Positions 45,181 to 56,744 of a stretch of DNA of 64,000 bases are shown in pieces; the first letter of the stretch is position 1; every line of letters begins with the position of its first letter. The notes beneath the pieces are model-generated. The model saw only the letters and a program-made list of their open reading frames with translations, made no database searches and was not told where the DNA came from. This stretch comes from Ischnura elegans (Eukaryota > Arthropoda > Insecta > Odonata > Coenagrionidae), in contig NC_060257.1 in the NCBI RefSeq assembly GCF_921293095.1, forward strand, positions 54,596,968 to 54,660,967. Direction: 5' to 3'. The position numbers and the translations under genes were made by a program.

Positions 45181-45189
45181 GCGGAAACA

Positions 45190-45960
45190 TAGCGAAGGAT
45201 TCATAAAAATTGAAGTATCGTGTACTACTCGGAGAAACGCGACAGGGAGGTAAATGAGGTATTGAACAATCGGAGAAGACCTCCACCTGATTTCCATCTG
45301 AGAAGTGACCGATTAGGACCGAGGAGTACAACCGCAGATGTTGATACTGACATATAATGCATCGAAGTGCTGCTGAGATTTCGAATTTTATAACAGGAGA
45401 GATATTGTCCCATGTGAAGTGAGAATTCATTGGAGTTTATTTTTCGTCCTTTACCCCTTCCATAATTTTTGGTCACATTAATTTAGATATCTATTTGATC
45501 CATACATATTTTCACAAGTAAGCGAAATGTCATGCATTGTTTTAAAAATATTGGTATTCAAATAAATTGGAAAAAAGTGAGATATCAAACTGCAGAAAAT
45601 AAATATTTTCCTTCCACTGGCTAGGGAAAAATAAAATGTTAGTTTTGTTTTACGATTTATGGAATTTTCCCAGAAAAATTGTGTTACGTCAATTAAATTT
45701 GTAGCAATCATGTGCATATGATTGAGAAAATTTTCATTCGCAATTGACGCACTAAAACCTTTTAAGTGATAATTGTTTAGGTATCAGTAGTCACCATAGA
45801 TTTAGTTCTGGGACGTTGTTGAGTGAACTTAAACGTATTGTTCGCCGTGTAGTATATTGAGCCCAGAAGGTCTTTTTTTAGAGTAGAGAGTAGGGAAGGG
45901 TGTAGATATAATGGTGGGTTGATAAATAAAAGGGTAAATTCCCGAATTCTACCATTTAAT
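45190..45960 (-). repeat. dispersed repeat, inverted copy of 11,733-12,850
   Basis: Long reverse-complement similarity with an internal deletion relative to the copy at 12 kb. The end AATTCCCGAATTCTACCATT matches the region at 11,740. Confidence 0.7.
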
Positions 45961-47682
45961 TCATAGTTATATTCAAGGGCTGTCGCCCTATTGTTTAAAA
46001 TGGGCGTTCAAAACAGCTTATTAAGCGTACCTTCATTTTTAACGATTTTTAATTGCTTTTTTCTCGGAATTTTACGAGAAGTGCGTCGTCTCGCTTTGGC
46101 ATATTACATTTGTTCCCATAAACTACCGATTCGCAAAATTAGAGCTCGATCGGCGATGCGAAGGTCGTGCATTCCCCTTGTTAGTTCCCTGATTTTCAAA
46201 AGTTTTCCCTCGAACTACCCTGGTTCAACCCTGGTTTTAAATTCCCGCCCCGAAGAAAATTCCTGGCTGCGTCACTGCGGGAGCCCTGCCGTTTATTTTA
46301 TTTAATTTATTTAAATCTGCATGTTTAAACCATATTTTCTTCATGTATTTGACCTCGTGTCCAATTTCTCCTGTTCCATCTTTCAGCTCTCCTTGAGAAT
46401 AGGCGGACGTCACATGTGTGGTGCATCCATCTTGAGCGAAGACTGGGCCGTGACTGCAGCACACTGCCTACACAAGTGAGTATCAACGAGAAACAGAAAC
46501 TCGTATCCAATGGCCGTGACGTAGGTATTACGTCACGGGTGCAAAAAATTAATGTGTTGGTTTGCTGGAACGGAAGAATTCGCAGCAGTGACCATGGGCG
46601 TACCCAGCGGGGGTCAGGAGTGGGCAGCTGCCCCTCCCCCCCAATAAGAAAAAATCGCAAAAGCCTTTAAGGAAAATTAGGACTGGATTGAAATGAAAGT
46701 TTTCAACAATTTTTACATTTTCTTTAACTCATGTAAAATGATATTAGTACAAGACATTTTACAAAAAATAATTTTTTTCCCAGCAAATAATTTTTAAAAC
46801 TAATAAAGTGCTGTTTTCTAAAAATTAAATAAAATTTTCTTAAAATGCTGGTTCCATTCACCTTTTCCATGCCAAAATATTACAACTTGAACGGCCATGA
46901 CTTACCCTCCCCTAGTTTTGATCCTGGGTACGCCCATTGATAATGACCAACCCAAGCTTCCCAACCGGAAATCGCTGTCAAGCACTAATCTCACGTGAGA
47001 TTGGTCAAAATGCGTATTTTCAGTATAAACACGTTAATATATGCTTCATTTTAGTTGCGTCGCGTTGCATTCATTGCGTTGGATTTATTTAAAGTAAACA
47101 ACTGCTTTTGCTATTTTTATGTAATGTCAGTTAAGGCTAGTATTTAAGATAACTTAGATCATAGTTTATAATCACATTTTACACTGATTCTTGCGGAAAA
47201 AAATTACGTGACACTTGCCCCCTCTCCTCTACGTGAGATGGAGTGAGAATCGGCTGAACCTCCTCCCCAAAACGACTCACCTAATTAATGGATGCCGCCT
47301 AAACCGTTGTGAAGTCGGGAACTGTTGAGCGTTTCGCCCAATCTTCGTTATTTAAGCAGCGAAATTTTTTCGTATCCAGCCACGCGCAGAAAGATCAGTT
47401 CGTCACCATCACAATTGTTATGCAGTGTTGCATGTTGCAGGATAACTACACTTTCCGAGCAATTGCCTAGGTTTTTCAACGTACGAACAAGATCTCGGAA
47501 TGCGTCTTGTTCGTATATTGAGAACTTGCTGTACCTGCCATCTATACCCTTTTTCCTGACCTTTGACGGCTGGACAGGAGAGAGCTAGTAGCCAATAGCA
47601 TATTCAATCCTTGCTCCTTTAGAGAAACATGCTCCATATATCAGTGGCGCAGTGATGGGTATTTTTGGGGGATAAACCCCCC

Positions 47683-48247
47683 GCACCTGCTATATATAGG
47701 ATGTGATGAATTTTTTCCTTACTTCTACGCTTGTACTCTCAGGTGTGAGGAGTTTCTTCTATTTGTAGAAAGCCCACTTTGCCTGCACTATTCTACTGAT
47801 GATTTATATATTTCTGCTTCCTTTGTTGGTAACTCGGCTTCTTAGATCCCCCCTCCCCAGAACTCAGTGAAATTTTAAATTTTAATACATTTTACTTAAT
47901 TGGATAAATTTTACTTATAGAATAGTTTAAGAATAAAATATTCCTCAGAAAACCGTTAAACTCACCATTTTGAGCTATTTATCCAAAACATTTCTGGGGG
48001 AGGGCACCTACACCTCCCTTATTGCATATCCCCTAGTATTTGTTTCTCGTAAATCCCCCCTAGCCTTAATTCCTAGCTCCGCACCTGCTATATATAGGAT
48101 GTGATGAATTTTTTCCTTACTTCTACGCTTGTACTCTCAGGTGTGAGGAGTTTCTTCTATTTGTAGAAAGCCCACTTTGCCTGCACTATTCTACTGATGA
48201 TTTATATATTTCTGCTTCCTTTGTTGGTAACTCGGCTTCTTAGATCC
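47683..48247 (+). repeat. two identical-looking 167-bp segments, 231 bp apart, intron 3 of copy C
   Basis: 47,683-47,849 and 48,081-48,247 both run from GCACCTGCTATATATAGGAT to TCGGCTTCTTAGATCC, and I found no difference. The first copy sits inside the hAT-type G-tract element where copy A has no insertion. The duplicated DNA is the LINE fragment plus the element end. Confidence 0.85.
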
Positions 48248-48250
48248 AAT
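48090..48250 (-). pseudogene. LINE reverse transcriptase fragment in intron 3 of copy C
   Basis: Ortholog of the fragment at 21,425-21,605 (TTCCTTACTTCTACGCTTGT, TAGAAAGCCC). Short and dead. Confidence 0.5.
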
Positions 48251-48444
48251 GGATCCTTCCATCTGGTGGATCATAAAATGGACTATTGCTTTTCCCTTTA
48301 TTTTTCACTCTTCATTACCATAGATTAAAATAATAGTGAACCACCCATTCTAGCTAGTTCTCCCTAACTAGCAATTTTTTCTTTGAACATGACAACTACA
48401 GCATTACTAGAGTGCTTGAATGGAATCCTTCATGCAATTATGGC

Positions 48445-48583
48445 TGTAATGACTTGACGCTACGATGGTTGCCGTGCATGTGACGCTAAAGCGTAGCGTC
48501 CCATTTATTGTTGGCGCCAAAACAAATGACACACTAAATTATATATAACAGGTTACAAACAATAGCAATTACAATACATTACA
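48445..48583 (-). repeat. 3' LTR of the gypsy element
   Basis: On the plus strand it runs TGTAATGACTTGACGCTACG to AATACATTACA (139 bp). It is preceded on the minus strand by a purine-rich tract, GAGGGAGGGAGATGA (about 48,584-48,598), the likely polypurine tract. Confidence 0.9.
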
Positions 48584-48963
48584 TCATCTCCCTCCCTCAA
48601 AAAAAATTGATTACACTTTTGCAACATCGAAAAATAATGAAACTCAATATTGGAGAGAGAAGGAAAACCCAAAGGAGACATACTTCATGTTAATAAATTG
48701 AACATTACAAAGGAAGAAAAAAGAAAACTTCACAAATCCAAACACTGCCTTCTTTTCCTCTCCTTAAGAGGGTACTTTCTTTGAGGGATACTGTTTCCCG
48801 TCACGCTCTGGTCATTCACATTCCCTCCCACTTTGGGCAGCCTCGGTCCCCAGACACTATTTTGAGACTCCCATCCCCCCACAGATTGCACCGATCCCTC
48901 TTCTGAAATGCTAACCTCTTCGCTTCTGGGAGCTATTTCTGGAGCAACAGCTACATCTTCAAT

Positions 48964-49482
48964 CTACACACAACTTGGCCTCTCCCTCATTGTCACTCTT
49001 GTCTCCCTGCCCTGGATTTGATTAATATGCCTGTGAATGAGATTCCCATCATCAGTCAAAATTTTGTAGTTCCTTGTACCAAGAACCTCTTTCACCACTC
49101 CCTTATTCCACTTCCCTATACCATATGGGTAAACTTTCACCATCACCTCTTGACCACTTCTAAACACTCGCCCAAAAGAACCCCCCTGAGCTCCTCCTTG
49201 AGCCCTTTGATGGTTTGTAACAACCTCTCTCGTATTTGGCTTCACTACCACAAGCCGAGAATGAGGGAGTCTTCCAAACATCAGTTTGCTCGGAGCTTCC
49301 CCCGTGGTAGAGTGTGGTGCCAGTCTATAGTCAAAAAGGAGTCTGGGCAAGGCAACATGCAAGGGAACTCCTGAGTGCAGAAGGGTTTTCAGTTTGTTCT
49401 TGAAAATCTTCACCATATTTTCAGCAGCACCATTGGTTGCTGGATGATACGGTGGAGAAAATATATGCCTGATACAATTCAT
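48964..49482 (-). pseudogene. gypsy integrase, C-terminal part
   Basis: 172 codons. It contains the third catalytic residue (Glu21, in HPATNGAAENMV) and a C-terminal chromatin- or DNA-binding type tail (VFRSGQEVMVKVYPYGIGKW). It is separated from the preceding integrase part by a frameshift near 49,500. Confidence 0.88.
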
Positions 49483-49985
49483 TTCACAGAATTTCGCAAA
49501 TTTCCACCCGTGAACTGGGGGCCATTGTCGGTAACAATCTGCTCCGGGAGTCCAAAGACAGAAAATACATTTCTTAGGTGAGAAATGATCTCCTCTCCTG
49601 AACTAGTCCTTAACTCCTGTACCTCTGGCCATTTTGTTTGGCTATCAATTAAAACCATAAACATCTTCCCCACAAAGGGTCCTGCCAGATCTAAATGTAG
49701 TTTTTGCCATGGTTTCTCTGGCCAGTCCCTACTCTTTAATGGTACCCTGTTTGGTGTTGGCTTATTTGATAAGCAGGCCTCACAAGACTTTACCATCTTT
49801 TCAATGTCCTGATCCAACTTTGGCCACCACACATATGACCTTGCCAATGATTTTGATTTTGCCATTTCCAAGTTCCCTGAATGCAACTCTGACAATATTT
49901 TCAGTTTTAACCCTTCTGGCACTATGACTCTATTTCCCCACATCAAACAACCTTGTCCCACTGTCAAACTCATATCGCCTATCAA
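49479..49985 (-). pseudogene. gypsy integrase, N-terminal part
   Basis: 168 codons. Zinc-binding region: His35, Cys68 and Cys71; the second His of the HHCC set appears replaced (LHSGNLEM). Catalytic Asp99 (LDLAGPF) and Asp153 (VTDNGPQF). The frame leaves the conserved path just after Asp153 and stops, overlapping the next part. Confidence 0.9.
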
Positions 49986-51159
49986 AATATGGCTTCAACT
50001 CCTCACCCACCTTCCTTGGCCAGCCAAACAAGCAAAAATCAATTACCTTACTTACACGTTTATCCACCCGAGAAGCTTTGCTAATTACCTTTGAGGTAAC
50101 AGGAAGAAATTCACTTTCTCCTAACTGCAAATAGGAAAGTTCCTCTGTAATATTTGACTCCTGCTCCACGGGTAACCTAGATAATCCATCTGCAACTACA
50201 TTCTGCTCTGCTTCGATATACTGTATTTCATAATCATAGGCTTGCAATATTACTGCCCAGCGCTGTAACCTGTCGGCAGCCATTTTTTGTATCCCTCTAT
50301 TTTCCCCAAAAATGTGGAGCAGCGGTTTATGGTCTGTTTTCAAAACAAAGTGACGACCGTATAAATACTGATGGACCTTTTTCACCCCAAAAATTATGGC
50401 CAAAGCCTCTCTATCTATTTGGAAATAATTCCTTTCTGCGCTACTCAGTGACCTAGATGCAAAGGCAACTGGCCTTTCCTCTCCATTGGTGTATTTATGG
50501 AGCAGCACCGAACCTAGGCCAAATGGTGAAGCATCACATTCTAATATCACATCTACAGTTGGATCATAATGTGCCAATACCCTATGTGATGTGATTAACC
50601 TCTTAATTTTCATAAAGGCTGCATCACAGTCTGCTGACCAAAACCATGCGACATCCTTCTTAAGAAGTTCATGCAAAGGAAACAGCACAGAAGCTAGGCC
50701 CGGTAAGAACTTGGAGTAATATTCTACAAGACCCAAGAAAGATCTTAGCTGGGGGACATCTTTCGGAGCTGGTGAATTTACAATGGCTTCCACATTATCC
50801 TTCATTGCATGAAACCTACTTTTATCAGTCCTATGACCCAAAAATTCCACTGACTCGCAACCAATTTTACACTTTTGCTTATTTACTCGAAATCCAAATT
50901 TTTGTAACCTTTCTAGCAATGCATACAAATTTTTACCGTGTTCCTCCTCATTACAGCCTGTAACAATTACATCATCCTGAAAACAGGCCACCCCTGAAAG
51001 GCCTTGAACCACCTGATCCATTATCTTTTGAAAAATGGCTGGGGCAGATGCAACACCAAATGGTAACCTAACGTATCTAAAAAGGCCCCTATGGGTATTA
51101 ATTGTGCACATACGCTGTGAATCTTCAGCTAAAACCAGCTGTTGAAAAGCCTGGGACAA
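49930..51159 (-). pseudogene. gypsy reverse transcriptase (later part) and RNase H
   Basis: 409 codons. It has RLPFGVASAPAIFQ, FQDD at 60-63 (the YxDD active site), FLGLVEYYSKFLP (thumb), LECDASPFGLGSVLL with the first RNase H Asp, and LKTDHKPLLHIF. The N-terminal part of the reverse transcriptase is upstream (51,160-51,450), with an in-frame TAG near 51,191 and more stops. The end overlaps the integrase frame. Confidence 0.92.
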
Positions 51160-51452
51160 GTCAATTGTTGAAAATGCCTGACCACCTTGCTACTTTAGAA
51201 AGACCTCTTCCACTCTAGGTAGGGGGTACCTTTCAATATTTAAATTTGGGTTTAAAGTTATTTTAAAATCCCCGCAAATCCTTATCTTCCCTGTGCTTTT
51301 CATTACTGGCACAATCGGTGTTGCCCAATCGCTAAAATCTACTGGATACTAAATACCCAGCTCCAGCAATCTGTCAAGCTCCTCATTTACTTTATTTCTA
51401 AGGGCAAATGCTAAGGCTCTGGGAGCACAAAACACCGGTGTTGCATTTGCTT

Positions 51453-52031
51453 TTAAGTGAAGGGCGACTTCCCCCCATTGAAGGTCCCTAATCCTTCATC
51501 CCACAGATCCTTGAAGCTTTTCATGACATCTTCCCCCGACTTGCCTTGTGACGAGCATACCTTTTGCACTGGCTGAGGTAGGCCCAGTGCACTGTGCCAA
51601 TCTCTACCCAATAATGGCGGCCGTCCATTCCTTACTACAAACAGTGGCAATTTAGCATGAGACACCTGATACACTACATCAACTTCCGCAATGCCCTTGG
51701 GTTCAATGAGCGTATTTGCATAAGACCTTAATTTTACTCTAGTATCCTGAAGTTTTAAGTTAGAAAAATACTTATAGTAACATCTTTCTGACACTGCAGA
51801 GATGGCTGAGCCTGAATCCAACTCCATTTTCAGGGCTATACCATTGACTATCACTTCAGCATACCATGGACTCTCCCCTCCAATCATAGCAGTATTTATA
51901 TTGTACAATGCAAGATCTAAATCATCAGCATAGGAAGAACAGTGACCTTCGGAAAAATCCTGTTCCCCCTCGGCCAAAATTTGAAATGATATCCTTTTCG
52001 GTGCACTTACCCTTCTACTTTCCCTGCACAT
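51453..52031 (-). pseudogene. gypsy aspartic protease region
   Basis: 192 codons with a retropepsin-like active site ELDSGSAISAVSE and a later PLLGRDW motif (flap-to-C-terminal region in gypsy proteases). The catalytic Asp-Ser-Gly is intact. Joined in the original to Gag upstream; the Cys-rich zinc-knuckle coding sequence lies around 52,030-52,150. Confidence 0.85.
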
Positions 52032-52149
52032 TGCCTTAAGGTGCCCTGTCTTTTTGCAAATGTCACATTTATATTATCTGTATTTGCAGCTTGCAGCCCT
52101 GTGGCCCACGTAACCACAGCATTTGCACCTGTCTACACTTGGTGGCCTT

Positions 52150-52843
52150 CTCTCCTGCTTCTGCCATCTCCTGGCACTCCCGTGCCTACTCGATGCACCG
52201 CCTCGGCGTCGTCGTCTTCCTCCATCTCACCTCTTTCACCTTTCATAGTATAATGAATGCCTTTCTGCTGCGCCTCCCACACCTTCCAAATTTCTTCCCT
52301 CTGCTGCATTTCTACTCGTCTCCGCATACATCAGTGCCTTTTCCCGGGATGCGGCTATCTCCACTGCTCGGGCGAAAGTTAAACTTTCGTCCTCCAAATA
52401 CAATGCCTGGGCGATAGCCGAATCCTTGAGTCCCAGGACAAACTGGTCTCTCAGGGCCTCATCCAGGAATCCGCCGTACTTGCAATGACGCGACGCGCCG
52501 AAAACTCGGGGACGCTCTCCTCCTTCCCTTGTGTCCTCTGGTGGAACTTGTGCCTTTCAGCAATTGCCGATTTCTGAGGGTTGAAATAACTCCTCAGCTT
52601 ACTCTTTATTTCATCTAGCGAGCACTGCGACGGCTTCTTGGGCTCGCACAAATTACGTACGACTTCGTACGTCTCCTACCCTATCGACGATAAGAGCAAT
52701 GCTTTTTCTTAGTTGCGTGCACGTCTTCTCCTCCCAAGTCCAAAACAATAAAATACTCATCCAATCTCTCTTCATACGACTCCCAATTGTCCACCCCAAC
52801 ACAAACTTTTCCATAAAATTTGGCATCCCGTCCTCGTCGCCAA
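52150..52843 (-). pseudogene. gypsy Gag remnants
   Basis: Broken frames (52,451-52,651; 52,653-52,843) with Gag-like segments such as DEIKSKLRSYFNPQKSAIAE, FHQRTQGKEESVPEFSA and GWTIGSRMKRDWM, the usual capsid motif order of gypsy Gag in shifted frames. The primer binding site follows the LTR on the minus strand at about 52,822-52,842 (TGGCGACGAGGACGGGATGC). Confidence 0.75.
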
Positions 52844-53417
52844 TGTAATGACTTGACGCTACGATGGTTGCCTTGCAAGTGACGCTAAAGCGTAGCGTCC
52901 CATTTATTGTTTGGCGCCAAAACAACTGACACACTAAATTATATCTAAAATGTATCTAGAATACAAACAATTATGCCTCATTCACATTACGATAGCTCCA
53001 GCCATCGTCGGAACTATCGTGCATTCACACGACGATGGTTGAAACCTGTGCTGCTCTCTAGTGCTGACATCTAAAGTGAACGAGAAATTGATGATTAGCG
53101 AAGCTGTTGTGGTTTGCATTGACAAGATATTACTGTTTTCAACGTGTATTTACCGAATAATTTTTCTTCCGCTCATATTCTTCCTTCCTAGGACAAATCC
53201 ATTAAAAAATAATGGAGCTTCACGAGCTTTTCGTCTTTCTCTTGTCGCTTCCGTTTCCGGTCTCCCAGCGCCTAACCATAGTAAAGTGGCAACGTTCGGA
53301 ACTACGTCAACTATAGTCAGGACTTGCATTCACACGGCTAGCTCGGTCAACTATAGTTAGGACGACGGCTTGGACTATAGTAATGTGAATGAGGCATAAC
53401 AATTACAATATATCACA
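52844..53417 (-). repeat. 5' LTR of the gypsy element, with an inserted miniature element
   Basis: TGTAATGACTTGACGCTACG to ATATATCACA. Without the inserted 52,971-53,399 it is about 145 bp, like the other LTR, from which it differs at several positions. Confidence 0.9.
52971..53399. mobile_element. 429-bp miniature element (PIF/Harbinger-like) in the gypsy LTR
   Basis: Perfect 20-bp inverted ends, TTATGCCTCATTCACATTAC and its complement. The other LTR gives the empty site, AAACAATAGCAATTA. The outer TTA/TAA could be a 3-bp TWA duplication as in PIF/Harbinger, with one base changed. The interior contains repeated ACTATAGT and CATTCACACG motifs and no transposase. Confidence 0.7.
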
Positions 53418-53711
53418 ATGGCCAATAATTACCTTTCAGTGTGGGTAACAAAAGCCTGCAGCTCATGGCTGGTTCTCTTCACGTTTACGAGGGGGACATT
53501 TATGATGTAACTAATTTCACTGTACACCCCAATTATGATCAAGTCACCTTAGACTGGGATATGGCCGTGCTCAAGGTAATTTTTTGTTCTTCTATAGCTA
53601 TATGGGTATAAGAAAAAATAATAAAATATGTTACTATAAGACCACAAATTTTTTTTTTATTTTGCTTTTTGTTAGTTGTATTTGCATATTTAATAATAGT
53701 GATTTAGTACA

Positions 53712-53907
53712 CATAGACGAATCTAGGGGGGGCACGTGCCCCCCTCCCTGACCCTTAAAAAATATGAAAAATTTTAATACGTTCCCATTATCATTGCGTT
53801 CATTTTGTATTACGAGGTATACTTGTGCCCCTACAGAAGAAAATCCTGGATACGGCCTTCCTTTCCCCCCCACCCCACCCCAGAAAAAAATTCTGGATCC
53901 GCCCCTG
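53712..53907 (+). mobile_element. hAT-type miniature element, intron 4 of copy C
   Basis: Ortholog of 22,068-22,263, with a perfect 8-bp duplication TTAGTACA on both sides. Confidence 0.85.
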
Positions 53908-54169
53908 TTAGTACAAACTGCTATTTTGTACTTTAAAACGTATGCTGACGAATTTTTGTTACATAATTTCCTGAATATTTTTTAAAACTTTAATCTTTAA
54001 GTATAAAGATTTTCAAAATTTAAATAATTTTGTCGTGAATATTTTGGATATTGCATTAATTTATATTTAATTGCATTTTATTAATGTATATTTTATTGTA
54101 TCAGGGTATTAGTTTCTATTCGTACAATAGCGTTTCTGAGTTGATTTGGTGGAAGTTCAATATATCCAT

Positions 54170-54348
54170 GGTGAAGATCACAAATGATAATTTTCCACAT
54201 TTTTAAATTCAACACTCAACAACCGACCATGGTTTCAACATGTAGCGTCATTTTCACTTTGAAATGACACAATGTCTTGAATCCATATGGTGCGTTGTTG
54301 AATTTTGGAGTTAAAAAGTGTGGAAATCACCATTTGTGTTCTTTCATC
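54170..54348. mobile_element. foldback element, intron 4 of copy C
   Basis: Ortholog of 22,528-22,718 with the same arms. Confidence 0.7.
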
Positions 54349-54783
54349 ATGAGTTAATTTATGTTGTTGTAATTTTGAATATTTTATAAATTTATGAATA
54401 ATTTTCTTATTGTATTAACACAAAATATTTTCCATTTTTAGTTGCTCAAAAAATGTATATATTTTTTTCTCAAGGGGTACAGTCTCAGAGCCATTAATAA
54501 ATCTCATTTCATTTCATTTTACAGGTCTCAACACCTTTTGTCTTCAGTGGTGCAGTGTCTCCTATTGCATTGTCTGCAGAAGGAGAGGAGCTGGATGCAG
54601 GGACAATGGTGGTGATAAGTGGATGGGGTGACTTATTGGTATGTAAAAAACACTAAGATTACTTGAACTGAAGGTTTTCTTTTTGTTATTATAAAATTCA
54701 ACATTTTTATCGGTTGGTTTTTTTATAACATACTCAGTGTAAAAATATATAAAAAATAAATAAAATGAAGGTGTCGGAAGAAT

Positions 54784-55030
54784 CAATTGCATAGTGAGGG
54801 GGGGGGTCTGGGGTGTCCGGACCCTGCTCCAATATACTGAAACACAATTATTTTCTCTCATAAATAAAACAAAATATTGAAAAATCACGAATTTACAAAA
54901 TATTTCTTTAACAAATAAAGTTTTTTGGATAGTGAAAAATGTTAAAATTAGTTTGAAACCCATTACTTAGTGCACTATTTTTCAAAAACTTTCCCACCTC
55001 ACCTGAACGAAATCCCTGGCTACGCCTCTG
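54784..55030 (+). mobile_element. hAT-type miniature element, intron 5 of copy C
   Basis: Ortholog of 23,237-23,472; flanks GGAAGAAT and AGAAGAAT. Confidence 0.75.
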
Positions 55031-55080
55031 AGAAGAATAAAGGTAATCGTGATGCTATTATGAAATGGTTATTCGAATAG

Positions 55081-56744
55081 CCCGCACAGCACATCGTTGC
55101 CAAAGGACGTCCGCTGCGCATCCGCCGCGTCCTCTCGGTGTCCGCGGATTTTCAGGACAGCCAGAGGACAACCGCCGGCTGTCCTGGCCATCCGTCCGCA
55201 CACTGTCCTATCTCGGATGTCTAGCGGACGTCCAGCTAGTGTCCCGTTTGTACGAAGGTTTTAAACAGTACACTAGCAAATTCACATGCAGCGATAAAAT
55301 TGTATCAAATACGCCCAAATTACCTAAAAACTCGCGAATGAATATATGACACAGTAGTCATTTCGTATCTGGATACGCTGGAGACAAAGATTCATATCCG
55401 GTGTGGGACTATTTTCTTTCGCGGATGGGGCCATAGCCACCTAGAAAGAGGGCCCGCGGAAGGATCGCCCAGGATCGCCGTTGGAGATTAAGTTGTTAAC
55501 GTTACGTTTCACTGTATTCCATGGATTTTTGTGGTTAAGTTGCTGAAAATTAGAGTTTTTGTGAATAGTGAAGTTTCCGTTATTTTTTAGTCTCATTCGG
55601 TGGGCTTCAGAAACTTGTTTGTGAGGCATTTTTGTTAAAAATGCCTTTCTCGTGTCTGGTGCCGGTATGCGAAGGAAACTCCTGGAGGACTAGACCTAAA
55701 GTTCAAGTTTTTAGCTTTCCTATAGATCTTGGGTTGAATAAAGTGTATTTGGGCGATAAGAAGAGACAATTTCACCCCTACGAAAAACATTAAGGTATGT
55801 ACCCTTTCCCCCTGAAATTATTTGGACGTAATTTCTAGTTAGAAGTGGCTTTGAGATGTCGATGAACGACTCAGTGGACTGAAAGTGCTGATTTTAAATA
55901 TTTTAGCGGCAATTCATTTGAAAATTCTTGCATTTTAGTTGTCTTTATTGCATTCTGTCGTTCCGTTTTGTCGTGCAACAGAGCTCAATGAACATTGCTC
56001 AATGAAAAATGTTCTTAATTATAAAACATGCATTACTAATATATTAATATTTATAACTTTCATATTTAAATATATAATGTATTAATATTTTTACTTAAAA
56101 TCTTTTTTTTAAGAATAAGAAAAAGCCAAAGAAAAGTTTCTATAATGTTTACGGCCTAAAATGGACAGGTTTCATAATTTTGAAACCTTAAGAATGTTAA
56201 ACACGAGACTAATAAGACTGTGGTTTCCTGTCCTGTGTAATCTGCTTGTTACCTACAAGAGACGATTTCTTGCTACAGTGAAATTTTTATATACTTCATT
56301 ATTACAGGAGCAGTGCAGGAGAGCATGTCAGTCCCTGAAAAAGATGTGGAGGTGGCTATCAGAAACTCACTAAGGCACGCCAAGTGACAGCAGCAACACG
56401 GTTGCAGGGGAAGATGAAAGTTAAATAATTCGTATGTAGTTTCTTGCATTGGATTATTTTAAGAAGCCAAATAAATATTGTGCATGAAATTGATGCCTTA
56501 TTTATTTAAATTCTTGTCTGCACCTATTATTTATTAGTATCGAACAAAATGCAATCCTAACCTAAACGTGTCCTGAAGGTGTCCGGAGCGGACACTTCCA
56601 GGACGTCCGTAGGCCACCTTTTTCACTGACATGCGGACTTGCAGCGGACACCCTTTGGCATGAATTTGGACGTCCTACGGACGTGCATAGGCCACTTGGC
56701 GGACAGTCACCGGATGTCCTAAAGGTGTCCGTGTGCTGTGTGGG
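55081..56744 (+). mobile_element. 1.66-kb DNA transposon with THAP-coding remnant, TAG duplication
   Basis: Inserted in intron 5 of copy C; copy A near 23,522 gives the empty site. Flanking TAG on both sides (55,078-55,080 and 56,745-56,747). Ends CCCGCACAGCAC and the complement of GTGCTGTGTGGG match at 11 of 12. Both subterminal regions (55,100-55,250 and 56,570-56,740) are GC-rich and full of GGACGTCC, GTGTCC and GCGGAC motifs. The superfamily is unresolved: a TAG duplication does not fit the standard PIF (TWA) or ISL2EU (AT) rule. Confidence 0.8.
55641..55793 (+). pseudogene. N-terminal half of a THAP zinc-finger protein
   Basis: 50 codons: MPFSCLVPVCEGNS, then VQVFSFPIDLGLNKV. This is the start of a THAP domain (Cys5 and Cys10, FSFP motif). 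The second metal-binding pair (C-x2-H) is absent before the stop. A donor-like AAG|GTATGT directly follows the stop, so a splice to another exon is conceivable. THAP domains are DNA-binding parts of several transposases, which fits the surrounding element. Confidence 0.7.

Larger units (their letters stand above)
48445..53417 (-). mobile_element. degenerate Ty3/gypsy LTR retrotransposon in intron 3 of copy C
   Basis: Flanked by a perfect 5-bp duplication ATGGC (48,440-48,444 and 53,418-53,422). Copy A (near 21,775) gives the empty site. Short LTRs of about 140 bp. Order on the minus strand: LTR, primer site, Gag remnants, aspartic protease, reverse transcriptase/RNase H, integrase, polypurine tract, LTR, which is the gypsy order. 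Several stops and frameshifts make it dead. The 5' LTR carries a 429-bp miniature element. Confidence 0.93.
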
